Shown here one piece after another: positions 1-14,577 of a stretch of 64,000 nucleotides of DNA. Location: assembly GCA_025786725.1 (NCBI GenBank), contig JAHLTZ010000015.1, forward strand, positions 62,001-126,000, given 5' to 3'. The translations under genes were made by a program, and so were the position numbers. The notes under the pieces are model-generated. The model had not been told where the DNA came from and ran no database searches. It was given only the letters and a program-made list of their open reading frames with translations. Numbering within the stretch: position 1 is the first letter of the stretch; the number at the start of each line of letters is the position of its first letter. The DNA is from Syncephalis fuscata (Eukaryota; Zoopagomycota; Zoopagomycetes; Zoopagales; Piptocephalidaceae).

Positions 1-304
1 GAGGTCCACAGTCATGATGTTGCTGTGGTGGTGGCTGATATTGTTGTGGCGGAGGTTGATACTGCTGTGGTGGTGGTTGATATTGCTGTGGCGGAGGCTG
101 ATACTGTGGTGGTGGAGGCTGGTATTGTTGTGGTGGCGGATAAGAAGGATAACCTTGCTGGTAGCCCTGTTCTTTCTGGGCATAGAAAGCTGGGCGTGGA
201 TCCTCCCAGGTGCGGTATTGTGTAAGTGTATTGGTGAAGAAAAGACGCTGTTCACGGTCGTCGTACTGGCTGGTCCAGTCGGGTGGCAATGGGCGGCTTT
301 CCAT
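1..304 (-). CDS. WW-domain protein, N-terminal part (runs off the left edge)
   Basis: The reading frame opens at an ATG (complement of 302-304) and stays open to the window edge, so only about 101 N-terminal residues are visible. Residues about 5-38 form one WW domain: LPPDW at the start, the aromatic pair in the middle (LFF) and the closing second tryptophan in TWEDPRP. WW domains bind proline-rich ligands. It is followed directly by a proline/glutamine/tyrosine-rich tail built of a PPPQQYQ-type heptad. WW plus Pro/Gln/Tyr tail is seen in several fungal families, so I do not name the gene. No intron is seen in this part. The domain call is firm; the protein's role is unknown. Confidence 0.8.
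   Translation of the reverse strand, partial: MESRPLPPDWTSQYDDREQRLFFTNTLTQYRTWEDPRPAFYAQKEQGYQQGYPSYPPPQQYQPPPPQYQPPPQQYQPPPQQYQPPPQQYQPPPQQHHDCGP
14..140 (-). repeat. Coding tandem repeat, PPPQQYQ-type heptads
   Basis: About six near-identical 21-nt units (CCACCACAGCAGTATCAA-like on the minus strand) encode the Pro/Gln/Tyr tail of the WW protein. Unit length and third-base variation fit a translated repeat rather than a non-coding microsatellite. Confidence 0.75.
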
Positions 305-1119
305 GATAGAAACTAAGATAAAGACTCAAACAATAGAACAAGACGAAAAAATGAAGCAAAAAAGAAAGATGTAGATACGGCCGGCAACGGGACAGATGCT
401 GCTGCTTTAATAAGGCGGAAACGGTATGGCGTCGATATCATTGCTGCAATCGTCACATCCTGTATCTTTACAGCTAAATAAGATAAAAATAGATTGATGG
501 GGCACCAATAAATCACTATTCCTCCAATCTTGGCATTGTTCTAACTGATATTTATTTTTCCACACCTTGATCAAGATATACACGTGTCGCACTAGTCTAT
601 CAACGTATTATTTAGTCTATTGTTGCAATGGCTTACGTTTATTTTGTGTTTTATAATTTGTATAGTACTTTATATCTACTATACTAGCAAAAACCTTTCT
701 TTCATTATATTAAGTAGAATTAAAAATATATAAAACAAAACACGAATAAAACAAATGCTACCCCTTTAATTGTGATATTTTTTGCATGACCACGAGAACG
801 ACAACGGAGCAAAGTGCAAAAGAACTCAAACAGCAGAGAGATAAAGTTGTGCGTGGCAGTATCAATTATGCAAAATAATATACAATATACATTTATTAGT
901 GTGATAACACTAACATAAATAAATACATGAAATCTAAAGACTATTATAAATTACTGTTACAAACGCTGTATCCAGTAATAATTACGATTACGATGTTGAT
1001 GAATACGCCGTTTTTGTAATGCGTAGTGCTTTCATTCACTTTATTATATCTAAACAAAACATGCAAAGGCACCATTGATAAAGAATAACATATACATATA
1101 TTCATTGGTAGGCAAATAG
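305..1119. other. Intergenic, no gene seen
   Basis: About 0.8 kb between the start of the WW gene and the end of the next minus-strand gene. Only short AT-rich frames without domain-like content. It should hold the promoter of the WW gene near 305-550. Confidence 0.5.
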
Positions 1120-1440
1120 CTACACTCTGCGTGTAAGAAGACCCAGTTCCGTCTCCTCTAGAATAAATTCGTCAAACGAATTGGCATATCGTGTTCGGTT
1201 TTCTTGTCGAAGCAGCTCTTCATTACTACCATGCTCGTCCTCATCACTAGCATAAGAGTTCCTACGAGCACGACGGGCATACTGTGCCCATAATTCTCTA
1301 CCAAAGCAAGTGCCACAGCATATGCACCACACTAGGGCAGACAGCAATATAAAGCCGCTAAGTAGTCCTACTAGTATCAGCGCTGTCATATCATCCGTTG
1401 TTAGGGGATGATTTTCATTTTTATCAGACGCTGGTGGCAT
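1120..1440 (-). CDS. Small single-pass membrane protein, unrecognised
   Basis: A 106-residue frame that starts at the ATG complementary to 1438-1440; a further upstream start in frame is not an ATG. Residues about 15-45 form one long hydrophobic helix that ends in a cysteine cluster (WCICCGTCFG), a likely palmitoylation site or tight turn. It is followed by a basic stretch (RRARR) and an acidic C-terminal half. By the positive-inside rule the C-terminus would be cytosolic. No signal peptidase site is evident, so it probably behaves as a type III or tail-facing anchor. No family is recognised. Single exon, conserved-looking composition, moderate confidence that it is a gene. Confidence 0.55.
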   Translation of the reverse strand: MPPASDKNENHPLTTDDMTALILVGLLSGFILLSALVWCICCGTCFGRELWAQYARRARRNSYASDEDEHGSNEELLRQENRTRYANSFDEFILEETELGLLTRRV

Positions 1441-1932
1441 GATAGCTTGCTTTATATAGATAGACAAAAAGACGGCAAAACCTATGTTGAAGATGGAAAA
1501 AAGACCTTAAGAACAACGGTCATTCAGCAAGTAAAAAGTAAAGAAGCAGAGCAATCTAAGAACCCAATTTGGTCGATGTACAAGAAATAGATTTAATTTT
1601 TTATTGTCATAATATAGTATTGTTTTTACAAGCAACTAATGCACAGCAGCTGCTATTGTGTGTTATACTACCCTTTCCGTCTTATGTTATCCAAGTTATG
1701 TAACAAACTGGGCGCTGTATGCTCGTTTAAACAAGCTTTGGATATAATAGTGTAAAGTAAATTTGTAGAATAAAGAAAATAAATACCCGCCCAAAAATAC
1801 ACTCTTCCCTGTTACACTACCAACAACATAGTCATATTCCTGTAACTGTATTTCCTTTTGTTAGCTGCTTACAATTCCGTTTATTGTTTCAATCAACACA
1901 ACAGCAACAACAATAACATATAGCTATTAATA
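1441..1932. promoter_or_regulatory. Divergent intergenic region between the small membrane gene and MIX23
   Basis: About 490 bp separating a minus-strand and a plus-strand start. It must carry both promoters. No recognisable specific site. Confidence 0.4.
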
Positions 1933-2596
1933 ATGTCCTCTGGAATGCATGTCGATAATGAGCCAGCACCGGCTCCAGAGAATTGCTATAACCTTAGTTA
2001 TTTTAAAGGTTAGCAGTATTGAACTACGAAGGTCAATTAACCTAATTATATACGCGTCAATAGAATATATGAAGGAATTACGCCGAATAGATGATAATAT
2101 TATGTTGCGCATGAACACGACCAATACGTATTCAGAAGCATCTTGTGCTGACTTTTTCCATCAGTTGGCAACGGCATATCAGCGCCGAGAACGCGCTGTA
2201 ACTTATTGTCAAAATGTGCGTTTAACGCTATAATGGATTAATTGGCAATACTGACAAACAAATATATATGTGTGTGGGTGTATTGGTTTTGCTTTATATT
2301 TTTAGATTTTGGACGAAAAGCTTGACAAGACACGGCAAGAACTTACAGACGATCCAGACGATGTACGCGTCAAATCGCGCTTGTTTGCTGAGGAAACACA
2401 GGTAAATATAATATATACTATATACATATATTTCATTAGAAAGTAGGCTTATTGATTGTAGCGACGACTCGTTACAAATGAGCTTATTGTAGAGGATATT
2501 GTCCGGTCCCGGTCGATGAAGGTGTTTCGCGATCGTTGTCGAGCATTTCGTGTACCGAATGATTTTGAGGATTTTCTTGCGCATCGCTTTAAATAA
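1933..2596 (+). CDS. MIX23: MIX23 family mitochondrial intermembrane space protein
   Basis: Four exons (1933-2008, 2064-2215, 2306-2401, 2462-2596) give 152 residues with all splice phases consistent. The protein matches the MIX23/CCDC58 family along its length: an N-terminal Cys in ENCYNLSYF, the hallmark MKELRRIDDNI (human RTIDDRI), a second Cys motif SCADFF, and the YQRRERAVTYCQN segment. The C-terminal helix contains ELIVEDIVRSRSMKVFRDRC, the counterpart of the human NVEEVVNDRSWKVFNERC. MIX23 is imported into the mitochondrial intermembrane space through the Mia40 disulfide relay and modulates protein import. Length is close to the human protein (144). Start chosen at the first ATG of exon 1. 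Confidence 0.88.
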
Positions 2597-3881
2597 AATA
2601 AAAATACTAATAGCTATAGTTATTATGCTGCTATATAATCGTTGTTATTTTTTGTAAATATATTTAAAACAGTTTTTTTACTTGTTAGTAAAGACTTGCT
2701 TACCTAAATACTAGCAGCGTACACAAGCAGTAATACTAAGTCGTCAAACCTATAATTATACTAATTTTAATCATGTTTATAACATATTTGCAAATAAATG
2801 TAATCAACTAATTACTACCATGTATTACTACAATTTAGATAGGCATCATTGTGTTTTAAATAATAAAACTGTTAAACCCACTTGAATATATTTTGATAAT
2901 TAATTATATATATATTCATCCAGTTGACACATCTGCTTAGTTAACGTTTAATGATCGGAGGTAAAAATTAAACGGACATGAACATAGCAATCGTATTAAA
3001 TTCAATTTTGAAAACCATGCGCTTATTACTACAAGTATGAATAGTTGAATAGACACGACTAAATGTAGGTATGCTGTTAATACAGCAAAATCATTGATTA
3101 AAGGCTGAATGAACAGGGTATTGGCTAAAACTTGATATATATACATAGAATGCATTGAACTGGCAGAAATAGTCATGCTAGTGTCTTAGAAGCGCCGGCT
3201 ACCCTATATTTATATAACTACAGCGCATATCATTTAATCAGTGTATGAAATAATTGTATATAATGTCATCTACGTTGTATCAATACAAGTTATTAAACAA
3301 GCCCGGTAGATAACGTATGCCTAGCGTATAATTAATTAATATTAAACGTCGCTTACAAGCTATGAATGAGAATTCATTAAATGCACACAGTGTGTATCAT
3401 GTACTTGGTGCATAGTTGCTAAATACACAATGTTATCTAAGAAAGCCTTTTATATTTAAAATATTATTACTTTTTTCAGTACGAATTAATTATTATGCAA
3501 ATTGCTAGTAAGCTGTATCTTATGTTTTATGCCAAGATTAATTACAACAGTTAAATATCAAATACATATATTTGGTTCAAAGGCCAAATCAGATTTGGCT
3601 TTTGATAATAGATTTACGTCCGTCATATTCATAGAAGAAAACTAAATATTGGCAAGGATAAAATGCGTTCCGGTGCTTTAATCAAATACTGGTTTTTGGC
3701 CTAAGTGTTTGCTGCACAAGCCTTGTAGGCGTTGCACCATGACTAAACTCGCCATAATATTTAAATAACGAGGTAGCAAGTCAAATATGATACGTCATTT
3801 AAACATCTCCACTTTTCATACTATCCAATATCGTACTGACATAGCTTGTTCCTATATTCTATTCAAGTTTTATTTATCACT
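2597..3881. other. Long intergenic region with a decayed membrane-protein fragment
   Basis: About 1.3 kb, AT-rich. Apart from the relic at 2937-3176 nothing gene-like is seen. The last 200 bp should contain the hydrolase promoter. Confidence 0.45.
2937..3176 (-). pseudogene. Decayed fragment of a multi-pass membrane protein (copy 1)
   Basis: A 79-codon minus-strand frame, very hydrophobic (LHLVVSIQLFILVVISAWF). Its DNA resembles 28020-28180 (also minus strand): shared blocks include TTATTACTACAAG, ATAGTTG and AACTTGATATATA in the same order and spacing. Neither copy has a full frame or flanking exons that I can join. Best read as remnants of one duplicated membrane-protein gene. Confidence 0.4.
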
Positions 3882-5139
3882 ATGACACTTCCTACCGTCA
3901 CTCAAGGTGTTTGTCAAGTGGCTGCCAATCGTGGCGCTTGTCCATTGAATATATCATATGAACTATATGGCACTGGAACACAGCGAGCAATCTTTGTCAT
4001 GGGTATGGCATCAATAATACTACTTGTGATAAGTAAAAATGGTAAACAACATCTGCTAATAAAAAACAATAGGTTTAGGTGCTATTGGTAAATCATGGTT
4101 ACCACAAGCACAATTTTTACCACAGCACGATTTTCAAGTATGCATATTTGACAATCGCGGCGTAGGTAGCTCCGGTAAGTAGTCTGTATAAGTAATTGAA
4201 TCGAATAGCTAATTTCTTTTAAATGACTAGATGTTCCTGATGAGCCTTTTACGTAAGTATTGCATAGATATTGAAATATACATTTTATCTGATTCTTTAT
4301 TATAACACAGTATTGGTGACATGGTAATGGACACCATCGAACTGCTTGACCATCTAGGATGGACATCTGATGTACATCTTATTGGAGCCAGTATGGGTGG
4401 ACTTATTTCACAAGGATTGGCCAGCGAGTATCCACAATACTTTAAATCTGTGTGCCTAACAAGCACTTTTCGCACTATTGAAGATCCAGATGTAATTAAA
4501 GCAGCCATAAAATATTGGTGATTTGCTGCTTTGTATAAACCATGCTGATTCAAGATATTAGAACTTAGATATAAAGGAGCGTTTGAAATATGCAGCACAG
4601 CTAGATCCAGTAACACGTTTTAAACAGGGTCAAGAATTGATCTATCCTGTCGTAAGCTGCTAATGTATAATGAAAAAATAGCTCAATACTAATTACATTT
4701 AGCAATGGCTAGATTCTTCATCAAGAATGGATCCTACCAAAAATAATCGAGAGCTTTTACTAGAGGTACTTAATATGCAGTGCTATTTACTAGTTGTAAT
4801 ATTAACAGTTAATACATAATATTTATTCAGATGGTGCTTTCAATTGATCCAAATGACTATGCCAAGATAAACAAAGGTTACGAGAGGCAGGTTGATGCTA
4901 TCACTATTCCTTACATGACTGAGGAAAAACTAATCAAGATTCGAGATAGCAATCTAAAGGTGCTCATTTGTACAGGAGACATAGATTATCTTGTTGCACC
5001 TTCCAACTCTGAAGATCTTGCCAATATCTTACAAGCACCGCTAAAAGTGTTTAGAGGCTGCGGCCATTGCATTCATGCGGAGAAGCCGGACGAATACAAT
5101 GAGGCCATTTTGGAATTTATTCGCAGTTCATCAAGCTAA
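3882..5139 (+). CDS. Alpha/beta hydrolase fold protein
   Basis: Seven exons: 3882-4002, 4073-4174, 4231-4252, 4311-4491, 4562-4651, 4703-4765, 4831-5139; 295 residues, the usual size. It has the family's parts in order: oxyanion-loop MGLGAIGKSW, strand with DNRGVGSS, the nucleophile elbow GASMGG, an acidic residue in TGDIDYLV and the catalytic His in GCGHCIHAEKP. A Ser-Asp-His triad is therefore complete and an esterase, lipase or C-C hydrolase activity is likely; the substrate is unknown. The intron 4 boundaries (donor GTAATT at 4492) are the least certain, chosen because they are the only pair that keeps the frame. Convergent with the acyl-CoA ligase, 106 bp between stops. A decayed paralogue lies at 63200-63990. 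Confidence 0.85.
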
Positions 5140-5245
5140 AGTTCGCTCATTATTGCACTTAATATATGGTGAAATAATTGAATAAACATTACTCGTTAAA
5201 AATATTCAACATTATAGTGTGTATATTTATTTAACTGTTTGTTTT

Positions 5246-7101
5246 CTATCGAGCAAGTGTCTGTTCAGCCAATTGCTCTTCAATCTTGTTTGCTTCAATC
5301 ACTTCAGCGCGCGATTTTGCTAATTCACGCATTACTCGGCGAAGAATTTTACCCGATGCCGAGCGAGGAATCTCAGGCACAAACTCAATACCGCCTCGTA
5401 ATTTTTTATAAGGCGCGGAACGAGTAGCCGCAAACTCAATCAAATCCGTATCTTTAATTTGATCAGCGTATTCGGATTTAAGCGAAACAAAAGCCATCAG
5501 CAACTCGGTGGCCCGTTCCGGGCAATGATAGCCAACAACACAGGCGTCGGACACCGCTTCATGCACCTGAAGAATTTCCTCGATTTCCGCAGGAGCCACT
5601 TGAAACGCGTTGTATTTGATAAATTCCTTAAGGCGATCTACAATGAAAAAGTGGCCTCTTTCATCGGCGTAGACAACATCACCCGTGTGCAAAAAGCCAT
5701 CTTCATCAATGCAGGCTGCAGTAGCATCAGGACGATTCAAATAGCCTTTCATGATGTTTGGTCCCGAAAGGCACAATTCACCTCGTTGACCATATGACAA
5801 AGCTAATCATTCATATAACTAGTTATTTAATAAATAATGACTATATAAACACCTAATTACCATTTCCATCTTCATCGATGATTTTTGCCGTCATATTTGG
5901 AAAAAGACGTCCAATACTGCCTTCGATTAATTCGGAAACCGGTACCGAATGTGAAAGCGGTGCCACTTCAGTCATTCCGTATCCTTCACGTATCGTGACA
6001 TTCAATCGCTTTTTTAAAACATTTGCTAAATCTGCACCGAGTGGTGCAGCAGCAGAGAATACTTCGCGTAAACTTGATATGTCATATTTATCAACCAGCG
6101 GATGTTTAGATAATGCTAAACAAACAGGTGGAACAATATAAGCCATAGTAATCTTGTATTGCTCTGTGAGTTGTAGAAATTTTTCAAAATCATAACGTGG
6201 CATAATAACTGCCAGTGAGCGACGTGTCACAGTACTGAGTAGGATAGGACCGAGTGCGTACATGTGGAAAAACGGTAGGAATATAATGTAGCGACCATTA
6301 TCCGGGTGCATAGCCCATGATTCCTTTTCTATTTCTGAATACTGATGCATGTTGGACACGATGTTGTAATGTGTAAGCAGCACACCTTTTGGTTTGCCTA
6401 AATAAAGTGCGAGTTAGCTAAATTCTAATATATCATACACATAGCTGACCTGTTGTACCAGACGAATAGCATATCAATCCAGGCATTTCTTTAACTTCAT
6501 CTTCACTCAGACGTACTGCTTCCATTTCCTCATACGTTTCTATTAGACTATGTATCGATGGATGTCCTTCAAACGGTAGATCGGCCAAGTTTCCTTTGTG
6601 GATACCAGATATAATAACATTTTCTGGCAAAATACCCGCCTTGGCCGCTGCCTCTTTACCTTTGGCGGCAAGCGAACGGTCGACAAAAATGATGGTAGCC
6701 TCAGAGTCGTGTAGTTGGTGCACCACTTCATCAACTGTATAATAAGAGCTAATGGTAGTGACGGTAAGACCGGCGGCCAATATACCAAATACCATAATCG
6801 GATAATCAAACTGTTACATTCAAATTAATTCTAAAGTGTATTATTCGTTTTTTACACCTACATCATTAAACGAGTAAATTGCCACCCTTTGACCGCGCTT
6901 TACATTATATTTCGTATGTAGCGCATTGGCCAGACGTTTGCTCTTTTTATGTACATCAGATACGGTCATTTTTCGATGATTTTCACCATCAACAAAAATT
7001 ACTTTGTCGACATCTTTTTGACGTCCATCGGTTTCAAATAAAAAATGAAAAATATCTACCTGTGGAAGCAGAATATCAGGATATAATGAACGATGCAACA
7101 T
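5246..7101 (-). CDS. 4-coumarate-CoA ligase-like AMP-binding enzyme
   Basis: Four exons (7101-6862, 6810-6450, 6397-5861, 5802-5246) encode 564 residues. The start MLHRSLYPDI matches the typical beginning of fungal 4CL-like enzymes. The phosphate-binding loop SSGTTGKPKG is split by intron 2 at about residue 200. Further on come the YGMTE adenine motif, GELCLSGPNIMKGY, the TGD aspartate, VDRLKEFIKY and the C-terminal lysine in SASGKILRR. Such enzymes activate a carboxylic acid as acyl-AMP and transfer it to CoA. The substrate cannot be read from sequence. The C-terminus ends in LAR, not SKL, so peroxisomal targeting by PTS1 is not supported. All phases agree, no frame break. Confidence 0.9.
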
Positions 7102-7419
7102 GTTGATACAAAAATAAAGCAAAGAAATAGTAGCAATAAAGAATAGCACAAGTAACACGATAATGCACAGCTAATTTATTACATATTGAATGATGTTAAA
7201 AATAAAGGCCTTTCTCATTCATGCAACTATGGTTACACTTATTACGCATGTGTCGATAAGAAAAATATTATTATGACTATTTGATTAATGTGAAAAACAA
7301 AAAATAGGCGACTGTAAACCGGTTGAACGCGTCAGCCTCAAATGGCACGGCAAACATAGACAAAAAACATATAACTATCATCATTGCTACGACGATATAA
7401 TTATCTATACAAAGACCAC
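7102..7419. promoter_or_regulatory. Intergenic between acyl-CoA ligase start and CDC6 end
   Basis: About 320 bp, AT-rich; expected to hold the ligase promoter and the CDC6 3' end. No specific site seen. Confidence 0.4.
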
Positions 7420-9378
7420 TTAGATAAGTGGACGAATTACCATGCCATCAAGCATTTGTTGTAGTAGTGCTTCATTGCGAAAGGCCAGTCGGATATCGTC
7501 TGGTTGGGCGTTAAGTTGAATACGCTGCGTTCGTTCCTCTTGCAAGTGTCGCTTTCCAAACGTCACAAGTCCATTAGATGCTTCCAACATACCAAGCAGA
7601 TCGTAGAATTCGGAACGAGTCACTGGAGTAATTGCCTTTTGCGATTGACATAGTGATAAATAGGCATCGAATAGCTGAATAATTTAAAAGGTGGTTAGTG
7701 TGTTAATCTAGTTACAATAGATAAACTTACCTGACCAACGGTAGCATCTCGACGACGATGTGCCTCACTAAGTCGTAAAAAGGCTCCCAGAACTAATTTT
7801 TGTTGAAATCCAATGGTACGTATCACTTGTACGGATGCCGAGCCAAATACGCCCGATAGCACTTTGAGCATATGGGACACCGTTACTGATGGTCGCGGCT
7901 CAGCAAGTGGTGCTGATACTGATACTGGTGCCGATACTGAAGGCTGAGGTGTTGCAATAGCCTTAAGAGGAGTGCTACTTTTAGTGCTAGCACTAGATTG
8001 GGCCGCACGTTGTTTTGTCATATAGTCATGTTCAGCTAGTTCAATCGCTTGGCGGAAAACGTCCATAGCTTTGCGTAGATCTCCCGTGGCGGATGCAACC
8101 TTACGAGCACATAATTCAATGGCTGTTCGTTGAATTAATAAAGATTTATCACTTTTCTCAGTGGCCGTTTTATCAGTTGACTGAGTCGCTTCTTGTAGGC
8201 GTTCATTCAAAATGCCAATAATATCATTGACAGAATAAGGATTGAAGTTTAGTAATTGTGGTTCACCTAATCAGCCATTAATAAATATAACGTAGTATTA
8301 TCAATTTTATAATACATACAGTTTTTGGCACATAATAAAGGCAAAAACCTTTCTGTAAGATCCAAGGCATTAGCAATACCCACCAATACTAAATGCGCAT
8401 TTGGTTGGGCTGCCCATTCGAATAGTCGATATAAAACATTTTGATCCTTTGTCAGTAGATGATCAATTTCATCTAATATAACAACACTAATAAAGTGATT
8501 AATACATGATAAGTATGGCAATAAAATTGTTATAGCTACTTACATTAGTGTTTTGCGACGTTCACCTAGTACAATTTGGCGCATTGCTTGAACTGGGTCA
8601 TCCAAAGAAATGCCATTGCCAACACAGCTATTTGGTAATGATTCTAGCAATCGACGATAAACATCTTTTGGATCCACTAGAGACATACAATTAAGATAGA
8701 TTTTGCGCATTCCTTGTTGTTTTGTAGTCGTTGTCATTTCTTGGTCCATTTCTTTTACAATTTCCGTCAATAGCGCTGTCTTGCCAGTGCCCGGTTGTCC
8801 AGAGATGTAAAGTGCACCTGGTTTATTTTCATGCACGTGTGTCGCCAAAAAGTTTGGATTTTTTGACGTTCTTCAACACGTCCAATAATCTTTGTTGCAG
8901 CCACAGATCGTGTTAACACTTGTTTTGCTGCGTAAAATGGGCTAACTGGTGCGGTAACGCGTTTTTCTCCTACTATAATAAATTAATATAATCAGTTAAT
9001 ACAATCAATAAATATTAATATTATTAATAATAAATTACCTAATGGCTTATTTTCCGTTTGTTTTGTTAGTAATTCCAGCTCTTTTTTTACTAATGGTTCT
9101 TTTTTATTACTGTTGTTATTAATGCTGTTGCTGTTACTAGTTGGCATTTCGACGCATGCCACACCTGTTGCTACATTTTCCTTATTGACACTTTGATGAC
9201 GACGTGGCAAACATACTTTAAGCGCTGCTTTATCTGTCTTTACCGTCACAGTAACCGTGTTATGCTGCATACGGTTGGTTGAACGAACACCTAGCGGGGT
9301 CACTGCCGGCTTCTGAGCAATAGATCGAGCGCGTTGACGCGTCAATCGCAGCGCTGTCGGTGTTTCAATAGGTGGCAT
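7420..9378 (-). CDS. CDC6: Replication licensing ATPase Cdc6
   Basis: Five exons (9378-9039, 8972-8544, 8486-8320, 8266-7731, 7674-7420), about 575 residues. A disordered, basic N-terminus with a TPLG-type CDK site precedes an AAA+ module: Walker A GQPGTGKT at about 172-179, Walker B VVILDEIDHL at about 257-266, sensor-2 helix SATGDLRKAMDVFRQAIE, then a winged-helix region with a Ser/Pro/Ala-rich insertion between them. Length and architecture fit Cdc6 (the ATPase that loads MCM with ORC at origins) better than the much longer Orc1, which also carries a BAH domain. The frame breaks at an A5 run at 8847-8851: one extra base restores the conserved join before the Walker A strand. Phase downstream confirms exactly one base is missing. 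Confidence 0.87.
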
Positions 9379-9718
9379 AGTGTATCTGGTGTATTCCGCG
9401 GGAATAGATCGTAAACGCGTAAGCAACGGCCCCTTATACAACTAACAAGATAATACGCTGCAATCCAGGTAAAAGCAAAAGAATAATGACAGGTAGACTT
9501 TGATAGGATACAGTAGGATCGTAAGATGAAGAAGCAGTAGTGTGAAAAAAGGACAGAAAAGAAGAGACTGACAAAACGCGAATAATTCGCTCTGTTGTCA
9601 TTTGTACACCAAACAAATACGCGCGTATCTTTCCACACAAACAATTAGTTGATTTAGAGTTAAAATAAAACAACAATTAAAAAGAAATATCAATGCAAAA
9701 CAACCAAATAATACAGCT
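9379..9718. promoter_or_regulatory. Intergenic, CDC6 upstream region
   Basis: About 340 bp between CDC6 and the end of SPB1, both minus strand. No ACGCGT (MCB-like) box was found here on inspection, although two ACGCGT-type hexamers lie just inside the CDC6 5' coding sequence; their significance is unknown. Confidence 0.3.
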
Positions 9719-12817
<3,099 letters not shown>

Positions 12818-13096
12818 ACTGAATGAGATCTACGTGTTATGTGTATGGGCTATCGTAAAAAGCGGGATTAAAAAGAAAAAAAAAGAAAAATTAAAAGTTT
12901 TGTGCCAGGTGATTAAAATGTGTGTACAATTATAAATAATGTTATAGCTCTATAACTAATTGATATCACAAACATGCTACAACGCCAAGTGTATTAAATT
13001 TATAAAATAGACTATTGTAATAATAGTTAACGTTATTTATTGTATTTATATTTACATCCAAATATTTGTATTTATTCTCTTTCACTTATATTGGAT

Positions 13097-14372
13097 CTAT
13101 ATATTAAGTAACCATTTCATGTGATCATACACTGTAAACGAGACTGCCACCATGGGTGTCACTTTGATGTAGCCAATACTTAGTCCGACAAAAAAGCCGC
13201 GGAAGCCACGGGCTGTCCATATTCCACGAGCAACACTCAGAGCGCTAGGTGTCGAGCCGGGATGTTGCACACCAAACACTTGAAGTCGTCGTCGAATTAC
13301 CTCAGTGGATAGGAGACTGTCTGAGCCGTGGCACCGGCCAAGCCACCACATAGCAGTTCTGCCCATACACGCAATGGCACACGTTCTTGCTTAGACTTTT
13401 CAACGGTCGTATCAGTGGATGGTGATATCAACGGGGACTGTGTGGTAAACGAAGCAAATCGAGTTCGGCACAAGTCAAGCAAGGCTGAATGCGTACAAAA
13501 AGAAACGCCAGCATATGGAATCATACCCGTAACGGTCATGAAGAATCCTCGATAAAAAGCCGATATCGATGCAGGCCATATTGATCGGCGACCATTTGGA
13601 TCGCCCATTGTTTTACTTTCCTGTAGAATCTCTCGACAGGTGGATAATATACCATGCCGACTGCCAGTATCTACACTATAGGCCATACGCACACGTACCA
13701 ACTCGGTTGGATAGGTAAATGCTACCGAAGTTATGCCTATTCCAAATAAAATCATTATTACACATTAAAGCCAACATTTATTTCCATTAATCATTATAAT
13801 TACCTGCAAATGAACCTGCCCAAAATCGGCGGAATGCAGTTTCGTCGTTTCGTGTGGGCATTAGCCACTAACAAAAATAGTTTGTGCTTATTAATACTAA
13901 ATCTGCTAACACAGCAATAATACCTACACCATGATATTGCTCATAGGCCATAAATTTGATGGCAGCATATGGAAATATACGTAATAGCGTTGCAGCATGG
14001 CCTTGAAATAAGCCGCGTACACCATTATGCTGCCAGATATCTCGAGTAGCGCCCCATAATCCACGCATCGATCCTACAGCGGAAATAGCACACCCAGTTA
14101 ATATACAACCAATACGCAAGTATTCATTCGCTTCATTACCTGCATACTGCGCAAAATGAGCATTATTTGTTTGAAATAAAATCTTAACTCGGTCCAGTGG
14201 CGCAATAAGTGTTTTAGCTATATGAAGGAATGTAAATAGTCGATTCATCGCCAAATTGCTGTTCTTTTTCAATGCAACGGCATAACTACGTACCGGCACA
14301 ACCGGCAATACCGCCGGCTATAAAAGATTTAACCACATAGTCGGGCGAACCGCGACGTGTACCAGAACCCAT
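13097..14372 (-). CDS. LEU5: Mitochondrial carrier, Leu5/SLC25A16-like
   Basis: Four exons (14372-14294, 14217-13928, 13867-13804, 13736-13097), about 357 residues. Three repeats with carrier signatures are present: [23 protein letters not shown] and, after the frame break, the third repeat with RRRLQV. The segment around intron 2 (YEQYHG, then [22 protein letters not shown]) and MIPYAGVSF resemble the Leu5/Graves carrier group, which supports mitochondrial coenzyme A accumulation in yeast. Substrate assignment is therefore by similarity only. Near 13303-13306 the third signature is broken: the frame reads YPLR-stop, while one added base gives YPLEVIRRRL; the total exon length also needs exactly one more base. 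The donor of intron 2 is GTAGGT. Confidence 0.85.
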
Positions 14373-14577
14373 ACCAGCAACGGTAGTAACAACAGTAGCC
14401 ACTCAACTACTACAATGTCAACGCTTGCACGCGACAGTTGTACTAAAATGAAAAGAAGCGGAAAATAGTGAGAAACGCCGACCACTAATAATAACTAATG
14501 CACGTGTGTTTAAATTAAAGCTTGGCCGCTTTATTACTAATATCAAGTCATTAATATTACTACTGCTATCGATGTAA

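Noticed and set aside
13305-13345. A 14-nt or 22-nt intron to explain the frame change in the mitochondrial carrier
   Set aside because: Far shorter than any other intron here, and it would delete conserved residues (GATAQ or RRRLQV). A single missing base explains the join better.
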